From positions 1 through 62,723 of the forward strand of contig JAJDZJ010000202.1 in NCBI GenBank assembly GCA_022824685.1: DNA of 62,723 nt, written 5' to 3'. The stretch comes from Caldilineaceae bacterium. Lineage in GTDB: Bacteria; Chloroflexota; Anaerolineae; Caldilineales; Caldilineaceae. This document shows, in pieces, positions 1-8,031 of this stretch; the first letter of the stretch is position 1; every line of letters starts with the position of its first letter. Under the pieces are notes generated by a model. It ran no database searches. It worked only from the letters and a program-made list of their open reading frames with translations, and had not been told where the DNA came from. Both the position numbers and the translations under genes were made by a program.

Positions 1-2
1 TG

Positions 3-353
3 CGCAAGAACAAGGTGGCTGCGCCGTTCAAAGTGGCCGAGTTCGACATCATGTACAACGAAGGGGTCAGCACGCAGGGTGACCTGCTCGACCTCGGCGT
101 CGAGTTCGACATCATCGAAAAAAGAGGCGCATTCTATCGCTTTGGCGATCTCCGTCTGGGCCAGGGGCGCGAAAACGCCAAGGCCTTTCTTAGCGATAAA
201 GCCGACATCGCCATTCAGATCGACAGCGAAATCCGCGAGCAGGCCGGGTTGCCCACCGACTCTGCATCCCAAAATGAAACCGAAGATGCCACAGCCTTGG
301 AGAGCGGCGGGGCTGCCAGCGCACAGGAAAGCCTCCTCGCTGCAGCGGCCTGA
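3..353 (+). CDS. recA: RecA recombinase, C-terminal part (5' end outside window)
   Basis: The open frame enters from the left edge and ends at a TGA. It encodes the last 116 residues of RecA, the ATP-dependent strand-exchange protein of homologous recombination and the SOS response. Visible family hallmarks are [19 protein letters not shown] and [13 protein letters not shown], which belong to the end of the core and the C-terminal domain. The last 35 residues form an acidic and Ala/Ser/Glu-rich tail, as is common in RecA, ending in LLAAAA. The start codon and Walker motifs lie outside the window. No clear terminator follows. The next gene begins 170 bases downstream. Confidence 0.95.
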   Translation, partial: RKNKVAAPFKVAEFDIMYNEGVSTQGDLLDLGVEFDIIEKRGAFYRFGDLRLGQGRENAKAFLSDKADIAIQIDSEIREQAGLPTDSASQNETEDATALESGGAASAQESLLAAAA

Positions 354-523
354 CCGCGCCATCACAGACGACAGCCGCAAGGAACAGATCCGGATGCACG
401 AGGTGGATACATCCGGCCGACCTTCAAACCAGAAGTCGTTGCGCTACCACAGCGGCAGGTGGTAAACTCTCCCCAGCGAGATGCGACACGCGCTGAAGCC
501 CGGGCGGACGAGGAGGAGGGAGC

Positions 524-1567
524 ATGACCCGCAAAGAGATCGCGCAGGACATTCGTCAGAAACCGGCAGAGACTGCCCAGCCGAACGGCGCGCCTCTGCC
601 CGGCGGACCGGCGAATCGCGGCGCGCCTTCCCGCATGATGCCCGCCAATGACCGGGCTCCCGCCCATGGTCTCCCCGTCACCCTGGAAGAGTACTGGGAA
701 AAGTGGTATGAACGGCCTCACAAGCACATTGACGTCAGCTACGAATGGAACAACGGCATTCTGGAGGCCAAACCCTTGCCCAACTTTGCCCAGACCGAAC
801 AGTACCGCTGGTTCTTCCGCCTCCTGAGCTGCTATCTCGAAGTGAATCCCATTGCCAGGATACTGTGTTTGGAAACCGGAACCTACATGTCGGTCCAAGA
901 CGCAAGTCTGCCTTCAGGGAAGTGGGAGGTGGTGTTCAAGCCTGACATCGGCATCATCCTGGAGGACAATCCCGCGCCTTGGGGCGCGGATGATCAACGC
1001 GCCTACATCGGGGTCTGCGACATGATCGTGGAGGAGTTGTCCGATTCGACTTCGGCGGAGGTCAAACGGGATACTGAAGTCAAGAAGGAAGGGTATGCCC
1101 GCGCCGGGGTGAAGGAGTATTTCATTCTTGACCCCAAGAACAGGCACATGCGCTTCTACCGGCTTGGCGTCGCGGGGCGCTATGCAGAGATCGAGCCGGA
1201 CGAAGCCGGCGTAATCCGTTCGCAAGTATTGCCCGGATTCCAGTTCCGCCGAACGGATCTGCTGCAGGAGCCGATGCAGGCCGACCTGGCCCGGGACGAA
1301 GTCTATGCGGACTATGTCATTCCCGAACTGCAGGTCGCTGAGTCCAGAGCCGAAATCGCGGAAGAACGCGCCGACACCGAAACCCGGCGCGCAGACACAG
1401 AAGCGCTACGCGCCGACACGGAGGCACAGCGCGCCGCAGCCGAAACACGGCGCGCGGACACAGAAGCGCAACGCGCCGACAAAGAAGCGGCCGCCCGGCG
1501 CGCGGCAGAAGAAGCGTTGCAGGCAATGAAAGCCAAAATGGCCCGCCTACGCCAAAGTCGCCCCTGA
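524..1567 (+). CDS. Uma2-family (DUF820) nuclease-like protein with coiled-coil repeat tail
   Basis: 347 residues. Residues 50-250 resemble the Uma2/DUF820 family of PD-(D/E)XK-fold proteins. Plausible catalytic residues are D141 in KPDI, E170/E171 in VEELSDST and K188 in the helix before GVKEYFILDP, which is a typical Uma2 motif. The first 45 residues are disordered and Pro/Ala-rich. Residues 282-330 are a run of ADTEA.RR-type repeats, a charged helical or coiled-coil tail. The ATG is preceded by GAGGAGGGAGC. Uma2 proteins are abundant in Cyanobacteria and Chloroflexota, but their substrate is generally unknown. No partner restriction or methylase gene is adjacent, so a defence role is not supported. 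Identification rests on family recognition; activity is inferred. Confidence 0.82.
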   Translation: MTRKEIAQDIRQKPAETAQPNGAPLPGGPANRGAPSRMMPANDRAPAHGLPVTLEEYWEKWYERPHKHIDVSYEWNNGILEAKPLPNFAQTEQYRWFFRLLSCYLEVNPIARILCLETGTYMSVQDASLPSGKWEVVFKPDIGIILEDNPAPWGADDQRAYIGVCDMIVEELSDSTSAEVKRDTEVKKEGYARAGVKEYFILDPKNRHMRFYRLGVAGRYAEIEPDEAGVIRSQVLPGFQFRRTDLLQEPMQADLARDEVYADYVIPELQVAESRAEIAEERADTETRRADTEALRADTEAQRAAAETRRADTEAQRADKEAAARRAAEEALQAMKAKMARLRQSRP

Positions 1568-1713
1568 ATGCGGATCGCGTCAGGTTGCGCTGCGCCCGCG
1601 CAACCAGCTCTATCCCATATTGTCGTCCGCAGAGTGGGACCGAATGAAAGCCCGGCTTGAAATCACAACTAGCCTGATGGCTTCCCCGAGAGGTCCCGGA
1701 TGTTCCCTTTGCG

Positions 1714-1754
1714 GGTGCAGTCCGGCCTTTGGGTTGCGAGGAGTAGCGGGCTGC
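1714..1754 (-). repeat. Orphan copy of the 41-bp GGACTGCACC element
   Basis: On the minus strand this reads GCAGCCCGCTACTCC, then 16 bases, then GGACTGCACC. It has the same length and the same two end blocks as the element upstream of rpoB (49022-49062). No -35/-10 pair lies at the expected distance, and no gene lies downstream on that strand, so it appears orphaned. Confidence 0.6.
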
Positions 1755-1997
1755 AGAATTCAGCCGTAATGTCCCAGTGGAAGCCTGCAATTCGCCCTGC
1801 TCTGCCCTGCCCCCGGGTATGCTCGTCCCGTGGTGTGCCCCCCGCCACCCCTGACCGCTGCAGTGGGCGGCCTCCCTCACAACATCTATTCCAGCCTAAA
1901 CACTCCGGCAACCCCGAGACGTTGTTCGACGCGCCCCTTCGCGTGATTTCGCGGGCAGAAAGACGCTCTCCGCGGCCCTCGGTGGACAAAGGGTTGT

Positions 1998-2040
1998 GGT
2001 TGCAGTCCAGATTTTATGGGAGCAGGAATAGAGGTAGACT
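1998..2040 (-). repeat. Degenerate copy of the GGACTGCA element
   Basis: On the minus strand it ends in TCTGGACTGCAACC. The distal block (CTATTCCTGCTCC) is only loosely conserved. It lies 40 bp upstream of the small ORF at 2081, in the opposite orientation. Confidence 0.4.
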
Positions 2041-2080
2041 TGCATTCAGGGGTAAAGAAAAGACAAAGAGGGAGGTCAAA

Positions 2081-2305
2081 ATGGATCGGGACAAGGCGGA
2101 GGCGAAGTTCATGCGTAAAGTGAAGGAGAGGTTTGAGGCGATTTGGGAGTGGGGGGAAGAGCATCCTGAAGCGAGTTTCGATGAGATAGCGGGCAGGTTG
2201 TCAGAAGAGCAGCAGGCGTTGATGGAAGAGATGCTGAAGGAGATGTTGTCGCAACGTGGAGATGGGAGGAACGAGGAGGCCGATGAGGTTGGCCCCAAAG
2301 GCTAG
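2081..2305 (+). CDS. Small charged helical protein, possible ISKra4-type transposase N-terminal remnant
   Basis: 74 residues, starting at the ATG preceded by GGGAGGTCAAA, a good ribosome binding site. The sequence is rich in Glu, Lys and Met and predicted helical. It contains WGEEHPEASFDEIAGRL followed by QALMEEMLKEML. I recall similar EEHPEA.FDEIA segments followed by a LM..LL helix at the N-terminus of ISKra4-type transposases and in stand-alone short proteins of Chloroflexota; this is from memory and not checked. No transposase catalytic domain follows: the next gene is convergent and begins 71 bp away. It may be a genuine short protein or the debris of a mobile element. Confidence 0.5.
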   Translation: MDRDKAEAKFMRKVKERFEAIWEWGEEHPEASFDEIAGRLSEEQQALMEEMLKEMLSQRGDGRNEEADEVGPKG

Positions 2306-2376
2306 ACCACGGAACGGGAAAACAAAGTGCATTTCGGTGAATAGAACCGGCTGTCCATTCAGACGGGTTGGCGCGA

Positions 2377-3627
2377 TTATTGTCGTGAAGGATTCCTCAG
2401 GGGCTGGAGCCGCCAGTAGCTGAGCGAACGCCACAACCATTCGAAGGGCCCAAAGCGGCAGTAGCGCAGCCACAGCGGCGACACCGCCAGCTGGACCACC
2501 CAGATCGCGACGACTATGCCGATCTGCCCCACCCGCTCGACCGAGCCGAACAGACCGAGACCGTGGCCGTAGAAGATGGCCGTGGCCAGGATCGTCTGCA
2601 AAAGGTAGTTGGTCAGCGCGGTCCGTCCTACAGCGGCCAGCGCGGTCTGCAGCCAAGGCAGGGCGCGCGAGCGGACAAAAAGCATCAGCAGGCCGATGTA
2701 GGCGGCGCTGACGAAGAGGCTGCCCCAGTAGTTCGGCTGCGCGCCAAGGCCAAACTTGGAAAACTCCAGCATCCAGTCGTTGGCGAAGTTCTGGGCTGCC
2801 CCCCAACTCACGACAGGCAGACCGATGGCGAGTCCGAGGAAAACCATACCGAAGTAGAAGCTGCGCGAGCGGCTGCCTGTGAGAACGCCCCAGCGGTAGA
2901 GCGCCATCCCCATCAGCATCAGGCCCCCGGCGCGCCAGAGCCCCCAGAACAGCAGCCCGACCGTCTGGAATTCGGCGGACCGGGGCACGCGGGCATCCAT
3001 CTGCTTAAGCCAGCCGCCCCGGTAGGAGGCGACTTCGGCTGCGATCGTCTCAGAAGCCGGCTGCCAGTCGGCCCGTAGCTCCTGCAGCGTTTCAGGCGGG
3101 GTTAACTGCATGGTGAGGCTTGTGACCAGCAGGATCAGAGCGGGGATCGAGACGATGAAGATTCCCAGCGCCAGCTGCCAGGCTGGGCGCAGCCGGCGCA
3201 GCCAGTAGACCCAGAAGCCGCACAGCGCGTAGGCGACCAGGATGTCGCCGGACCAGAGCAGGTAGGCGTGGGCCAGGCCGAAGAGCAGCAGCCAGAAGTT
3301 GCGGCGGTAATGCAGGGTCCAGGCGCGCTGCCCGCGCGCGTCCAGTTTCTCGGTCATGAGCAGGATGCCGGCGCCGAAGAGCAGGGAGAAGATGGTCATG
3401 AACTTCTGGTCGGCGAAGATATGGCTCAGCATCCAGACCCAGCGGTTTGCCCCGGTCAGATCACCGTAGACGGTCGGGTTGGAATAGGCGGCTGCGGGCA
3501 TGGCGAAGCCCTGGATATTCATGATGAGAATGCCCAGCAGGGCGAAGCCGCGCAGGATGTCGATGGCGACGATTCGCTCCGCCGGGCGGGTGGGGGCTGG
3601 CGTGGGCCGGGCTGACACAGAGGGCAT
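2377..3627 (-). CDS. DUF418 (YeiB-like) integral membrane protein
   Basis: 416 residues with about ten hydrophobic segments. The N-terminus after a short Pro-rich leader has the family signature IDILRGFALLGILIMNI, followed by a helix and FSLLFGAGI. The C-terminal third carries the DUF418 core with GRTALTNYLLQ, GPFEWLWRSL and nearby helices. DUF418/YeiB proteins belong to the acyltransferase-3-like membrane superfamily; some are suggested to act in transport or modification of small molecules, but the substrate is unknown. It ends convergently 71 bp from the small ORF at 2305. The ATG at 3627 has only a weak upstream Shine-Dalgarno. Confidence 0.85.
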   Translation of the reverse strand: MPSVSARPTPAPTRPAERIVAIDILRGFALLGILIMNIQGFAMPAAAYSNPTVYGDLTGANRWVWMLSHIFADQKFMTIFSLLFGAGILLMTEKLDARGQRAWTLHYRRNFWLLLFGLAHAYLLWSGDILVAYALCGFWVYWLRRLRPAWQLALGIFIVSIPALILLVTSLTMQLTPPETLQELRADWQPASETIAAEVASYRGGWLKQMDARVPRSAEFQTVGLLFWGLWRAGGLMLMGMALYRWGVLTGSRSRSFYFGMVFLGLAIGLPVVSWGAAQNFANDWMLEFSKFGLGAQPNYWGSLFVSAAYIGLLMLFVRSRALPWLQTALAAVGRTALTNYLLQTILATAIFYGHGLGLFGSVERVGQIGIVVAIWVVQLAVSPLWLRYCRFGPFEWLWRSLSYWRLQPLRNPSRQ

Positions 3628-3801
3628 ACAGGTTCATTCGAGGAGAGAGGAGCGCGCGCGACACTGCTTCTCTTCTTTGCGCTCCTCAACTTGGTGGAAG
3701 CGAAAGGGTTGTCTTCCCTTTATACGCAGGCGAGCATGTTGTGTTGCGGCAGAGCCGGACTGTTTACGGTGAGGGCGCAATATGGAAAGCGGCTGTGGAG
3801 T

Positions 3802-4503
3802 TCATACGGTCCGCAGATCAGCTTTGATCGAGGTCAACACGTCGTCGAACATGGCGGTGGTGAGGCGGCCTGTGTTGGTGTTCTGGCGGCTGACGTGGTA
3901 GGAGGCGTAGAGGCGGGGGAGAGGTGCGGGGAGAATGTGCGCGGCGCCGTGGGAGAAGGAGAGGCGGGGGAGCTGATGGCCGAGATCGCGCAGGGCGCGC
4001 AGGTAGCCGTCGAAGGCGATCTTGCCGAGCGCGAGTACGGCCTGCAGGCGGGGCAGCAGCGCGAGCTCCTGCAGGAGCCAGCTGCGGCAGTTGTTGAGCT
4101 CGGCGGCGCTGGGCCGGTTTTTGGGCGGCACACAGTAGGCTACGCCGGTCATGTAACAGTCGATCAGCTCAAGGCCGTCATCCTGGTGGGCGCTGTTCGG
4201 TCCGCTGGCGAAGCCGGCGCGGTGGAGGGCGGGGTAGAGGAAGTTGCCGGAGCCGTCGCCGGTGAATGGGCGGCCGGTGCGGTTGGCCCCGTGGGCTCCG
4301 GGGGCGAGGCCCAAGACGAGCAGGCGGGCGCGGGGATCGCCCCAGCCGGGCACCGGCTTGCCCCAATAGGTCCAGTCGCGGAAGGCCTGGCGTTTGGTCG
4401 CGGCTACTTCTTCGCGCCAGGCGACCAGGCGTGGGCAGGCGCGGCAGGCGACCGCGGCGGCGCGATGTTCATCGAGGGAGTCGTAGGCGGGGGCGTTGCT
4501 CAT
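3802..4503 (-). CDS. Uracil-DNA glycosylase, family 5 (UDGb) with [4Fe-4S] cluster
   Basis: 233 residues. Family 5 glycosylases remove uracil and some other deaminated bases from DNA, starting base-excision repair. Motif 1 is GLAPGAHGANRTGRPFTGD (residues 65-83), where UDGb enzymes lack the usual catalytic Asp/Asn. Motif 2 is HVSRQNTNTGRL near residue 203. Cys20, Cys23, Cys124 and Cys139 match the spacing of the four iron-sulfur ligands. The motif-2 residue after His is Val rather than the more common Pro. The gene is complete and sits between two unrelated minus-strand genes, with 68 bp separating it from the upstream gene. Confidence 0.92.
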   Translation of the reverse strand: MSNAPAYDSLDEHRAAAVACRACPRLVAWREEVAATKRQAFRDWTYWGKPVPGWGDPRARLLVLGLAPGAHGANRTGRPFTGDGSGNFLYPALHRAGFASGPNSAHQDDGLELIDCYMTGVAYCVPPKNRPSAAELNNCRSWLLQELALLPRLQAVLALGKIAFDGYLRALRDLGHQLPRLSFSHGAAHILPAPLPRLYASYHVSRQNTNTGRLTTAMFDDVLTSIKADLRTV

Positions 4504-4571
4504 GGGATCGTTGGGTGCATTTGATATGTCGCGGCGGGGCGAACGCCTTCATGTAGCTGGAAACCAGACAC

Positions 4572-5573
4572 TTACAGCGTCCGGATTTCCACCAGCTGCT
4601 CGGCTTCTGGCGTGTCCTGGAGCTGGTTGCGCAGGGGACGGCCGAAACCGGGCGCGCTGATTTCGAAGACGTCGCCCGGCTGGGTCTGGATGCCGGCGGC
4701 GAAGCTGAGGGTGGCGGTGCCGTAGAAGTGCAGATGCACGTCGCCGGGGGTGCGGAAGGGCTGGTACTTGAAGTGATGATGCTGGATGTTGGCGAGGCTG
4801 TGGGTCATGTTGTCCTCACCGGTGAGGAAGGGGGCGGACCACAGCTCGCGGTCGTCGCGCAGGATGCGGGAGGTTCCCTCGATGTGCGCGGGCGGGTCGC
4901 CGAGCAGCAGCTCCGGCCCGCAGGAGCACTGGCGGAGCTTGGAGTGGGCGAGGTAGAGGTAGTTCTTTTTCTCCAGGACATGGTCGGAGAACTCGTTGCC
5001 GAGGGCGAAGCCGACGCGCAGGACAGAGCCGTCGTCGCTGATCACGTAGCAGCCGACGAGTTCGGGCTCCTCGCTGCCCTCGAGGGCAAAGGAGGGCATG
5101 GTGAGCGGCTGTCCTGGCGGCACGAGCCAGCGGCCATCGCCTTTATAGAACCATTCGGGCGCGACGCCCACCTGTCCGGGTGGGGGTTTGCCGCCTTCGA
5201 GGCCCATACGGAACATGCGCATCGAGTCGGTCAGCGTCTCTTCTTCCTCGGTTTGGAGATTCTGGTGCATGGCATCGCGCGCCTGGGCGCTGCCGAGGTG
5301 ATCGAGGCCGGTGCCGCTGATGACCAGGCGGGTGGGGTCGGGGTGATCGAGCGGCGGGAGGAGGCGGCCGCCGGCCGCGATGGGGCCATAATCGGTCCGC
5401 TGGCCGCGCAGCCGTTCTTCTACGAGCTCGGTCAGGGGGCGTCCGCTGCGACCCGCTTCTTGCGCCAGGTGATAGACTCGCTCGGTCCCGTTGAGAACGT
5501 GCAGGGTCTCTTCGCTTTCGACCATCGCCACGCAACGGTCGCCGTCCTCTGTGCGGTACTGCACCAGTCGCAT
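4572..5573 (-). CDS. AraD1/GguC-type fumarylacetoacetate hydrolase family protein
   Basis: 333 residues. It resembles the AraD1 (GguC) branch of the FAH superfamily, which includes proposed dehydratases of 2-keto-3-deoxy sugar acids such as L-2-keto-3-deoxyarabonate. Supporting features are the N-terminal MRLVQYRTEDG and the central EGSEEPELVGCYVISDDG. NEFSDHVLEKKNYLYLAHSK and a C-terminal GDVFEISAPGFGRPLRN follow. The acidic residues in the central block are candidate metal ligands. The ATG is preceded by GAGGAGAA at good spacing. It may form part of a sugar-acid pathway with the oxidoreductase and isomerase-like genes near 10-12 kb, but those lie on the other strand. The exact substrate is not determinable. 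Confidence 0.8.
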   Translation of the reverse strand: MRLVQYRTEDGDRCVAMVESEETLHVLNGTERVYHLAQEAGRSGRPLTELVEERLRGQRTDYGPIAAGGRLLPPLDHPDPTRLVISGTGLDHLGSAQARDAMHQNLQTEEEETLTDSMRMFRMGLEGGKPPPGQVGVAPEWFYKGDGRWLVPPGQPLTMPSFALEGSEEPELVGCYVISDDGSVLRVGFALGNEFSDHVLEKKNYLYLAHSKLRQCSCGPELLLGDPPAHIEGTSRILRDDRELWSAPFLTGEDNMTHSLANIQHHHFKYQPFRTPGDVHLHFYGTATLSFAAGIQTQPGDVFEISAPGFGRPLRNQLQDTPEAEQLVEIRTL

Positions 5574-5648
5574 CTTGTTTTCTCCTCAGCTGTTCTGCAG
5601 ATTGAAACGCTCTCGGTAGGGGGATGCGGGGTTGTCAAGAGCCGATAC

Positions 5649-7628
5649 CTATTGCCGCTTTTCCCACTTCACCGCATCCCAGGCAACCTTGCGGGAAAGG
5701 TATGTTTCGTAGGTCACATCGGAGAGAGAGATGTAGTCCTCGTTTGTGCCGTTGAAGGTGTATGTTCCGAGGGAGACCCACTGGTCGGCATGCTGGGATT
5801 GATCCACTTCGCGCAGGGTGAAGCCGCCTGAATGGGAGATCCAGTAGCGGGCGTTGGCGGTGGTGGCGTGGTTCGCCGGGATGAAGACGAAAACCTCGTA
5901 GCTGACCGCCTCCAGGTCGGGAGACCATCTGCCCCAGTTGTACCCGGTGCGGGTTTTGTCATTGTTATTGGTCCAGTAGAGGTGGTCGGAGTGGCCTTCG
6001 GATTCTTCCTGCCAGGTGGTGGTGAGGCCGCCTCGCTGGAAGCCATCGTCCTGGTCGTCGACCACGACGGTGATGGGTGTGGGGGTTGGCTGCGGCGTGG
6101 GAGAGGCTTCCGGGGTAACGGCTGCGGCGGCGGCCCAGCTCAACTTCACCTGGGCCAGCTCCTCATGTTCGTAGTATTCGAGCACGAGGCTGAGGGAGCC
6201 GCCATCGTGTTGCATCGTATATTGGTACGTTGTCGCGGGGTGATCGCTCCAGCCGTCGATCCGTTTTTCGTTGTCGATAAAGAGGCGCACGCCGTCGTCG
6301 GACACGACGTCGAAGCGGTAGAAGCCCGGCTCGAGCGAAAGCTGCGTGCTCCAGCGGGCGGAAAAGTTGTCGGCGTTTATGGTCGGCGACTCGGGCGACC
6401 CGGACCCCCAGTTGTGGTCGACGGTGGACTCCTGGCGGGCAAGCGCGGGGCTGCCGGTCAGGGTGCGGTTGTTCCAGTAGAGGGCCTGCCAGACGATCAC
6501 CGGGGTCGAGGTCGGTGTTGGCGTAGAGGTCGGAGTGGTCGGCGTTGCCGCGGTGGAGGTTGGGGCTGGTGTGAAGGTGGGAGGCGGCGTGGTCGTCGTT
6601 TGGGGGGTGGAAGTGGCTGCGGGTGTTGCGGTCGCCCCTGGGGTGGAGGCGGGATCCGGTGTGGCGGCGGGATCCGGTGTCGCGGTCGGTGTTGATTCCA
6701 GTCTGTCCCAGGTCAAACGGGCTTCGGCCTGGCCCGTTGCTTCGTAATACTCCATGCGCACGGTAACGGCGCTGCCGTCGAGATAGATAATCTGGGAGTA
6801 GGTGGTGGCGGCCTGCACCTGCCAGATATCGATCAGGGTTCGGTCTCCGATCAGGAGCCGCACGCCGTCGTCCACGGTGGCTGTAAAGCGGTAATCACCT
6901 GCCGGAAGCTGGAGGGACCGGCTCCAGCGGACGGCGAATCCGTCCTGATTGAGGCCGGTGAGCGGGCTTTCGTATGCCCAGTCGAAGTTGATGCGGGCGT
7001 CGCCGCGCGTCGTATGCGGCGTCCCTGTAAGAGTCGTGTTGTTGTAGTATTCGCCCCGCCAGTAGGTCGTGGGCAGATCGGCTTCCCGCTGCCAGCTCAG
7101 GGAGATGGAGGCCGCGCCGGTGGCCTCGTAGTACTCGACTTTAATCTGGTGCTGTCCTGCTGACAGGGGCAGTCTGGCCTCGTAGGTGGTTTTGGGTTGT
7201 TCGATCCAGCTGTCTATGTGCAGTGATCCATCGACCCACAGGCGGACGCCGTCATCGACATCGACGGCAAAGATGTAGTTGCCGGCCTCTTCGTCGGAGA
7301 TGGTGATGGTTCGCTCCCAGCGAGCTGAAAACCGGTCAGCGGGGATGCCCGGACCCGGGGACTGGTCGCCCCAATCGAAATCGAGCGAGTCATCGTCACG
7401 CGAGACGGCAGCCTCGCCGGTGAGGGATGTGTTGGCCCAGTAGTGGGCGTCCCAGGCGGTATCTGATTCCTGGGCGAGAGCGTCTGCAGAGTTCAGCGCG
7501 ATAACCGAGAGCGCGCAAAGGCCGAGCAGGACAGCGCAACAGACGATGCGCCCGTTCCTGCCCTTACACCTGATAAGGCAGGCGGATAGCCAGGATAGGC
7601 CAGCTCGGTACCGGGTCACTCTCTGCAT
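5649..7628 (-). CDS. Secreted protein with three PA14 domains and a golvesin-like C-terminus
   Basis: 659 residues. A basic N-terminus followed by a hydrophobic segment (about 27-52) ending in ADALAQ is a signal peptide. Three PA14 modules (about 55-190, 190-325 and 380-510) each carry DDGVRLW/DDGVRLL/DDGVRLF, the Asp-Asp calcium-site motif of the fold, plus a YYE..G or YYEHEE strand. PA14 domains commonly bind carbohydrate. Linkers at about 325-378 and 510-530 are almost purely Thr/Pro/Ala. The last 130 residues (VDDQDDGFQR to AWDAVKWEK) resemble the golvesin C-terminal domain. No catalytic domain is visible, so it is probably a cell-surface glycan-binding protein. AAGGAG precedes the ATG. 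Confidence 0.85.
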   Translation of the reverse strand: MQRVTRYRAGLSWLSACLIRCKGRNGRIVCCAVLLGLCALSVIALNSADALAQESDTAWDAHYWANTSLTGEAAVSRDDDSLDFDWGDQSPGPGIPADRFSARWERTITISDEEAGNYIFAVDVDDGVRLWVDGSLHIDSWIEQPKTTYEARLPLSAGQHQIKVEYYEATGAASISLSWQREADLPTTYWRGEYYNNTTLTGTPHTTRGDARINFDWAYESPLTGLNQDGFAVRWSRSLQLPAGDYRFTATVDDGVRLLIGDRTLIDIWQVQAATTYSQIIYLDGSAVTVRMEYYEATGQAEARLTWDRLESTPTATPDPAATPDPASTPGATATPAATSTPQTTTTPPPTFTPAPTSTAATPTTPTSTPTPTSTPVIVWQALYWNNRTLTGSPALARQESTVDHNWGSGSPESPTINADNFSARWSTQLSLEPGFYRFDVVSDDGVRLFIDNEKRIDGWSDHPATTYQYTMQHDGGSLSLVLEYYEHEELAQVKLSWAAAAAVTPEASPTPQPTPTPITVVVDDQDDGFQRGGLTTTWQEESEGHSDHLYWTNNNDKTRTGYNWGRWSPDLEAVSYEVFVFIPANHATTANARYWISHSGGFTLREVDQSQHADQWVSLGTYTFNGTNEDYISLSDVTYETYLSRKVAWDAVKWEKRQ

Positions 7629-8031
7629 AGCTTTCTCCTTGTCGTGACCGGTGGCTGTGAGACAGAATGGCCGCCGATGTTTCCCGGTTTTGGCAGGCGC
7701 CGCGAGCCCAGATGAATGGACAGGGAACGGCAGCCTGACAACCGGGCGGCGGCCAAAGCGGATCAGACGCCACGAACCACAAGCGATTGCCCGACTTTGT
7801 CAGTGCGCGGAGTATTATACACCATGCTCTGGGATCGATCTACAGTCTGCGCGCGCTTTTGCCGGTAGAAGAAGCTGCGGGCATTACGCATTACCCGTTC
7901 GCTGTGCTATTCTTACTGTCGCATTTTGCCCTTCCTGCAGGTGCGGTTTTCAGTGTCCAATACGCGGCGCCCGGTTCCCGGTGATCGCTTGATTGGCGGC
8001 CTGGAAACCGGAAGCCGAACCAACTCCTGGC
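7629..8031. other. 403-bp intergenic region between divergent genes
   Basis: No gene is supported. On the minus strand a TATAAT lies at 7814-7819 and could be the -10 box for the PA14 gene, but no good -35 is seen 16-18 bp before it. The plus-strand ORFs here lack ribosome binding sites and homology. No repeat was recognised. Confidence 0.4.

Larger units (their letters stand above)
1568..2080. other. 513-bp intergenic region with two dispersed-repeat copies
   Basis: No convincing gene lies here. The long ORFs on both strands lack ribosome binding sites and family motifs. The region holds two copies of the GGACTGCA-type element (1714-1754 and about 1998-2040), both oriented on the minus strand. 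No promoter like those next to the rpoB and rpsL copies was found beside them. Confidence 0.55.

Noticed and set aside
1367..1515. Tandem repeats considered as a CRISPR array
   Set aside because: The repeats are in-frame 7-8-residue protein units without spacers.
524..1567. Uma2-like nuclease considered as part of a defence system
   Set aside because: Neighbours are recA and an orphan small gene; no methylase, helicase or other defence partner is present.
3628..3801. Promoter with TATAAA on the minus strand for the DUF418 gene
   Set aside because: A TATAAA is present, but the hexamer 17 bp before it (GCAACA) is far from a -35 consensus.
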